From an uncultured Acidobacteriota bacterium (GTDB lineage Bacteria; Acidobacteriota; Terriglobia; Bryobacterales; Bryobacteraceae), in the NCBI GenBank assembly GCA_937952345.1, contig CALFYN010000792.1, positions 1-10,750 of the forward strand: DNA of 10,750 bases. Direction: 5' to 3'. Within the stretch, counting starts at the first letter, position 1. Every line of letters begins with the position of its first letter. The notes beneath the pieces were generated by a model. It was given only the letters and a program-made list of their open reading frames with translations, did not search any database and was not told where the DNA came from. Of this stretch, positions 7,536 to 10,750 are shown piece by piece. Both the position numbers and the translations under genes were made by a program.

Positions 7536-7562
7536 TCTCTTAGCGTAACCTGAGGCTCACCC

Positions 7563-8255
7563 TCACGCACCATCCGCGGGCAAATGCTTCTCGAAACTCC
7601 TCGCGATTTCCTCGAGCGTCGCCGCCGCCTTCTCCCCATCGCCCGCCGCCAGCGCTTTCAGCAATTTCCCGTGCTTCTTCACTTCCTGCGGCAGGTTCAA
7701 CGCCCCGCTCGCCTTGCCCCGGATCACCCCCGACGCAAACAGTGACCCGATCGCCGAATGCAGCGCCTTCGCTGCGAAACGGTTCCCCGCAATCTCCCAA
7801 ATCCCGGCGTGAAAACGCCAGTCGCAATGGAAGAACTCCGCGTGATCGCCGCTAGCCGCCGCCTTCTCCATGGCCTCCAGTTCCTCACGCAGCCGTGCCA
7901 CTCCGTCCTTCGTCATCCGCGCCGCCGCCCAGCGCATCACTTCCGGTTCCAGCACCCGCCGCAGTTCACACAACCGCCCCGCATCTTCCGGCGCCAGCGC
8001 GATCACCGAACAGCCGTAGTTGTGCCGCTTCATCACCAGCCCGCGGTTCTCCAGGTCCTGCAGCGCCTCCCGGATCGGGATGCTGCTCACGCCGAATTGC
8101 CGCGCCAGATTGCGCTCCACCATGCGCTCGCCCGGCTGATACTTGCCACTGATGATCTGCCGCTCCAGCACGTCCGCAATCTGCTCGCGCAACGATGCCA
8201 CCCGCAACGCGGCAGCGGATGGATAGTCCTTCCGGGAATTTTTTGCAGTGCTCAA
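7563..8255 (-). CDS. GntR-family transcriptional regulator, FadR subfamily (FCD domain)
   Basis: A 230-residue DNA-binding regulator. Residues 22-85 form the GntR winged helix-turn-helix (LREQIADVLERQIISGKYQPGERM, in two parts, then VERNLARQFGVSSIPIREAL and NRGLV). Residues about 92-224 form the helical FCD ligand domain (EDAGRLCELRRVLEPEVMRWAA; FFHCDWRFHAGIWEIAGN; KKHGKLLKAL; EKHL). Asp/His residues at 145, 149, 195 and 224 are placed where many FCD domains bind a metal and an organic acid effector, though the ligand is not predictable. The start chosen is TTG at 8253-8255, which gives a normal N-terminus; no in-frame ATG precedes the HTH and no good Shine-Dalgarno is seen, so a TTG or GTG about 17-19 codons later is possible. 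It lies between metY and ruvB; which gene it controls is unknown. Confidence 0.9.
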   Translation of the reverse strand: MSTAKNSRKDYPSAAALRVASLREQIADVLERQIISGKYQPGERMVERNLARQFGVSSIPIREALQDLENRGLVMKRHNYGCSVIALAPEDAGRLCELRRVLEPEVMRWAAARMTKDGVARLREELEAMEKAAASGDHAEFFHCDWRFHAGIWEIAGNRFAAKALHSAIGSLFASGVIRGKASGALNLPQEVKKHGKLLKALAAGDGEKAAATLEEIARSFEKHLPADGA

Positions 8256-8262
8256 ACTAATA

Positions 8263-8270
8263 GGATATCC
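8263..8270. promoter_or_regulatory. Short palindrome before the gntR-type start, possible operator
   Basis: GGATATCC is a perfect 8-base palindrome 7 bases upstream of the TTG start of the GntR-type regulator, next to a TATTAG -10-like string. GntR proteins often bind short palindromes at their own promoters, so this could be an autoregulatory site. Eight bases are too few to be more than suggestive. Confidence 0.18.
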
Positions 8271-8281
8271 GCTTCCCAGGC

Positions 8282-8305
8282 GGGCCGGACACTTGCGCCC
8301 GGCCC
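8282..8305 (-). terminator. Hairpin after metY
   Basis: GGGCCGG and CCGGCCC form a perfect 7-bp GC stem with a 10-base loop, beginning 16 bases after the metY stop and before the GntR-type gene. No T-run follows on the metY strand, so it is not a canonical intrinsic terminator. It may be a Rho-assisted stop or a 3'-end stabiliser separating metY from the gntR-ruvB-folK group. Confidence 0.5.
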
Positions 8306-8321
8306 TTCCTGTGATTCCGCT

Positions 8322-9614
8322 TTAGGCCGTCGCCGCCAGCGCCTGATCCAGATCCCACAGAATGTCGTCCAGATCCTCCAGCCCGATCGACAACCGGATC
8401 ATGTCCGGCTCCACACCCGCCGCCGCTTGCTGCTCCGCCGTCAACTGCTGGTGCGTCGTCGATGCCGGATGAATCACCAGGCTCCGCGCATCGCCCACAT
8501 TCGCCAGGTGCGAGAACATCTGTAGCGAATCGACGAACTTCTTGCCTTTGTCATAGCCGCCATCAATGCCGAAGCTGAACACCGCGCCCGCGCCCTTCGG
8601 GCAATACTTCTGCGCCAGTGCCTGATACGGACTCGATGCCAGTGACGGATACCGCACCCACTTCACCTTCGGATGCTTCTCCAGCCACTCCGCCACCGCC
8701 CGCGCATTCGACAAATGCCGGTCCATGCGCATCCCCAGCGTCTCGATCCCCTGCAGGAACAGGAACGAGTTGAACGGGCTGATACACGGCCCCATATCGC
8801 GCAACCCTTCCACCCGCGCCCGCAGAATAAACGCCAGATTCCCGAACGGATCGGAAAACTTCAGCCCGTGATAAGCCGGCGAAGGCTCCGTCAACATCGG
8901 GAATTTCCCCTTCGTCCAGTCAAACTTCGCCCCGCTCACGATAATCCCGCCAATCGACGTCCCATGCCCGCCCATGAACTTCGTCAGCGAGTGCACCACG
9001 ATATCGGCCCCGTAATCGAGCGGCCGGCACACATACGGCGTGGCAAACGTATTGTCGATCACCAGCGGAATATTGTGCTCATGCGCGATCGCCGCCACCT
9101 TTTCGATATCCAGCACATTGCCCCGTGGATTCGAAATCGTCTCCCCATACAAACACCGCGTCTTCGGCGTAATCGCCTTGCGGAAATTCTCCGGATTATC
9201 CGGATCCACGAACTTCACGTTATAGCCCATGCGCCGGAAGCTCACGTCGAACTGCGTGTACGTCCCGCCGTACAGCGTGCTCGCCGCCACCATTTCATCG
9301 CCGCTTTCGAGCAGGCTGTTAATCGTCAGGAACTGCGCCGCCTGTCCGCTCGACACCGCCAGCGCCATCGCCCCGTTCTCGAGCGATGCCACCCGCTGCT
9401 CCAGCACATCCTGCGTCGGATTCATGATCCGCGTGTAAATGTTGCCGAACTGCTGCAAACCGAAGAGCGCGGCAGCATGGTCGGAGTTATCGAACGTGAA
9501 GGACGTGGTTTGATAAATGGGAACCGCGCGCGCATGCGTCGTCCCTTCCGGCGAGTAGCCATGATGCAATGCTCGCGTGTTAAATCCAAATTGCCGTTCT
9601 GGTTTGTCTGCCAT
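8322..9614 (-). CDS. metY: O-acetylhomoserine aminocarboxypropyltransferase (O-acetylhomoserine sulfhydrylase)
   Basis: A 430-residue cytoplasmic PLP enzyme of the Cys/Met-metabolism (gamma-family) group; it makes homocysteine from O-acetylhomoserine and sulfide, the direct-sulfhydrylation route to methionine. Visible motifs: FNTRALHHGY, VPIYQTTSFTF, YTRIMNPT (60-67, phosphate-binding Tyr/Arg), SSGQAAQ, YGETISNPRGNVLDI, IDNTFATPY (Asp187 contacts the pyridine nitrogen), HSLTKFMGGHGTSIGG with Schiff-base Lys212, and the C-terminal SLVIHPASTTHQQL and IRLSIGLEDLDDI. The long insert around GAKFDWTKGKFPMLTEPSPAYHG is typical of MetY and separates it from the shorter MetB/MetZ proteins. The start MADKPERQFG is chosen because GGAG lies 5 bases upstream and the length fits the family; a 57-codon upstream extension would run into the divergent gene. 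No homoserine acetyltransferase is in the window. Confidence 0.94.
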   Translation of the reverse strand: MADKPERQFGFNTRALHHGYSPEGTTHARAVPIYQTTSFTFDNSDHAAALFGLQQFGNIYTRIMNPTQDVLEQRVASLENGAMALAVSSGQAAQFLTINSLLESGDEMVAASTLYGGTYTQFDVSFRRMGYNVKFVDPDNPENFRKAITPKTRCLYGETISNPRGNVLDIEKVAAIAHEHNIPLVIDNTFATPYVCRPLDYGADIVVHSLTKFMGGHGTSIGGIIVSGAKFDWTKGKFPMLTEPSPAYHGLKFSDPFGNLAFILRARVEGLRDMGPCISPFNSFLFLQGIETLGMRMDRHLSNARAVAEWLEKHPKVKWVRYPSLASSPYQALAQKYCPKGAGAVFSFGIDGGYDKGKKFVDSLQMFSHLANVGDARSLVIHPASTTHQQLTAEQQAAAGVEPDMIRLSIGLEDLDDILWDLDQALAATA

Positions 9615-9617
9615 AAG

Positions 9618-9623
9618 CTCTCC
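9618..9623 (-). promoter_or_regulatory. Ribosome-binding site that sets the metY start
   Basis: GGAGAG on the minus strand, with its GGAG core 5 bases before the ATG at 9612-9614. It supports this start over the in-frame ATG codons farther upstream, which lie in or across the divergent gene's start region. Confidence 0.6.
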
Positions 9624-9666
9624 ATCATACAATTCGCGGCCTCCCTGTGGCATCATGATTCGAGCC

Positions 9667-10749
9667 ATGCGATTCACACGCCGTTCCCTGCTTGCCTCGG
9701 CCCTCGCCGCGCCCGCGCTCCACGCCGCCGGCAAAACCACCGTCTCCATTCGCCAGGACCAGTTCCTCATCAACGGCAAACCCACCTACGCCGGACGCAG
9801 CTTCGAAGGCATGAAGATCGAAGGCCTTCTCATGAATACCCGCATGGTGCAGGGCATCTTCGACGACGAAAACCCCGAAACCGTCTCCCGCTGGAAATAC
9901 CCCGACACCGGCAAGTGGGACCCCGAGCGCAACGTCAACGAATTCCTCGCCGCCATGCCCATCTGGCGCAACCACGGAGTCCTCGGCTTCACCATCTGCC
10001 TCCAGGGCGGCAGCCCCGAAGGCTATTCCAAACTCCAGCCCTGGCACAACAGCGGCTACCGCGCCGACGGCTCCATCAAAGCGCCCTATCTGAAGCGCCT
10101 CGAACGCATCCTCGACAAAGCCGACTCGCTCGGCATGGTCCCCATCGTCGGCTGTCTCTACTTCGGCCAGGACCAGCGCCTCGACGGCGAAAAAGCCATC
10201 CGCAACGCCGTCGAACAAACCGTCCGCTGGATCCTCAACAAGGGCTACCGCAACGTCATCCTCGAAGTCGCCAACGAGTGCGACAACCGTTCCTACGACC
10301 ACGACATCATCCGCCCCAACCGCATCGACGAACTCATCCTCCTCGCCCGCGGCATCAAGGTCGGCAACCGTGGACTCCTCGTCGGCACAAGCTTCAACGG
10401 CGGCCGTGTCCCCACAGCGAACGTTGTCGCCGCTTCCGACTTCATCCTCATGCACGGCAACGGTGTCAAGGATCCCAACCGCATCCGCGAAATGGTCCTC
10501 GAAGTCCGCAAGCACCCCACCTACCGCCCCATGCCCATCCTCTTCAACGAGGATGACCACTTCGACTTCGATCAGCCCGCCAACAACATGCGTTCCGCCC
10601 TCAGCGCCTACGCCGGTTGGGGCTACTTCGATCCCGGTAAAAACGACTACAACGACGGCTACCAATGCCCGCCCGTCAATTGGGGCCTCAACACCCCCCG
10701 CAAAAAACAATTCTTCGAATTCACGAAAAAGGTCACCGGCACAGCCTGA
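9667..10749 (+). CDS. Tat-exported glycoside-hydrolase-like (clan GH-A type) protein
   Basis: A 360-residue secreted protein complete within the window. Residues 1-20 are a twin-arginine-type signal (TRRSLLAS, cleavage expected after ALHA). The mature part opens with a short beta region (VSIRQDQFLINGKPTYAG) and then a probable TIM barrel. EVANE (200-204) has the Asn-Glu pair expected at the end of strand 4 of clan GH-A enzymes (acid/base Glu204). ILFNEDDHF (291-299) offers Glu295 as nucleophile on strand 7, 91 residues later. FILMHGNG (259-266) and several Trp/Tyr residues (Trp126, Trp318, Tyr320) could line the cleft. I do not recognise a numbered GH family; the substrate is unknown. The ATG at 9667 directly precedes the Tat signal; an ATG at 9655 would add four residues. 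It diverges from metY across 52 bases. Confidence 0.75.
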   Translation: MRFTRRSLLASALAAPALHAAGKTTVSIRQDQFLINGKPTYAGRSFEGMKIEGLLMNTRMVQGIFDDENPETVSRWKYPDTGKWDPERNVNEFLAAMPIWRNHGVLGFTICLQGGSPEGYSKLQPWHNSGYRADGSIKAPYLKRLERILDKADSLGMVPIVGCLYFGQDQRLDGEKAIRNAVEQTVRWILNKGYRNVILEVANECDNRSYDHDIIRPNRIDELILLARGIKVGNRGLLVGTSFNGGRVPTANVVAASDFILMHGNGVKDPNRIREMVLEVRKHPTYRPMPILFNEDDHFDFDQPANNMRSALSAYAGWGYFDPGKNDYNDGYQCPPVNWGLNTPRKKQFFEFTKKVTGTA

Positions 10750-10750
10750 T

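Noticed and set aside
9624..9629. TATGAT -10-like hexamer before metY (minus strand)
   Set aside because: Transcription from it would begin at or inside the ribosome-binding site and no suitable -35 is present.
9615..9785. 57-codon N-terminal extension of metY
   Set aside because: The family N-terminus starts at 9614 with a good ribosome-binding site; the extension would overlap the signal peptide of the divergent gene and has no MetY similarity.
8673..10556. A 627-codon plus-strand open frame running through metY antisense and the glycoside-hydrolase-like gene
   Set aside because: Extremely Arg/Pro/His-rich translation with no motif, crossing two genuine genes and their divergent promoters; a GC-bias shadow.
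9625..10710. A 361-codon open frame on the minus strand opposite the glycoside-hydrolase-like gene
   Set aside because: Its translation is a low-complexity Val/Asp/Glu/Ala/Gly-rich string with no recognisable fold; it mirrors the codon bias of the plus-strand gene, which has a signal peptide and catalytic motifs.

Overview
The window reads as a chromosomal segment of a GC-rich bacterium, most probably an acidobacterium of the Solibacter/Bryobacter type. This is inferred from the large Oar-like TonB-dependent receptor with an N-terminal carboxypeptidase-regulatory domain, the histidine kinase with TPR-like repeats in its sensor region, and the overall gene style; no rRNA or other taxonomic marker is present. 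There are eight protein-coding genes, packed with no gene-free stretch over 100 bases. I see no tRNA, rRNA, CRISPR array or insertion sequence. The first 45 bases are the untranslated tail behind the receptor gene; nothing can be assigned there.

Left part (1-6001). A sensor histidine kinase (5420 to 3561, minus strand) is followed 92 bases later by a 1140-residue TonB-dependent outer-membrane receptor (3468 to 46, minus strand). No response regulator lies in the window. Divergent from the kinase, across an 86-base gap, is a short PD-(D/E)XK nuclease-like gene of the Rpn/DUF4351 type (5507-6001, plus strand). It appears cut short at its C-terminus.

Right part (5992-10750). Four minus-strand genes run metY, gntR-type regulator, ruvB, folK. 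ruvB and folK overlap in an ATGA arrangement, and a 7-bp stem-loop sits just upstream of the folK start. The ruvB frame is broken by a single in-frame TAG at codon 292; the conserved C-terminal winged-helix sequence continues in the same frame after it. A hairpin follows metY. Divergent from metY is a Tat-exported glycoside-hydrolase-like protein (9667-10749, plus strand).

The most notable signals are not in the gene list. (1) The amber codon in ruvB, whose effect may extend to folK through translational coupling. (2) An abrupt GC-skew reversal at about position 6001, independent of gene direction: the plus strand is G-rich to the left and C-rich to the right. It coincides with the overlapping 3' ends of the truncated nuclease-like gene and folK, so it looks like a replichore boundary or a rearrangement junction. 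Apart from ruvB-folK, and possibly kinase-receptor, the genes do not form one obvious pathway: methionine/sulfur metabolism, folate synthesis, recombination, polysaccharide processing and envelope transport are placed side by side.
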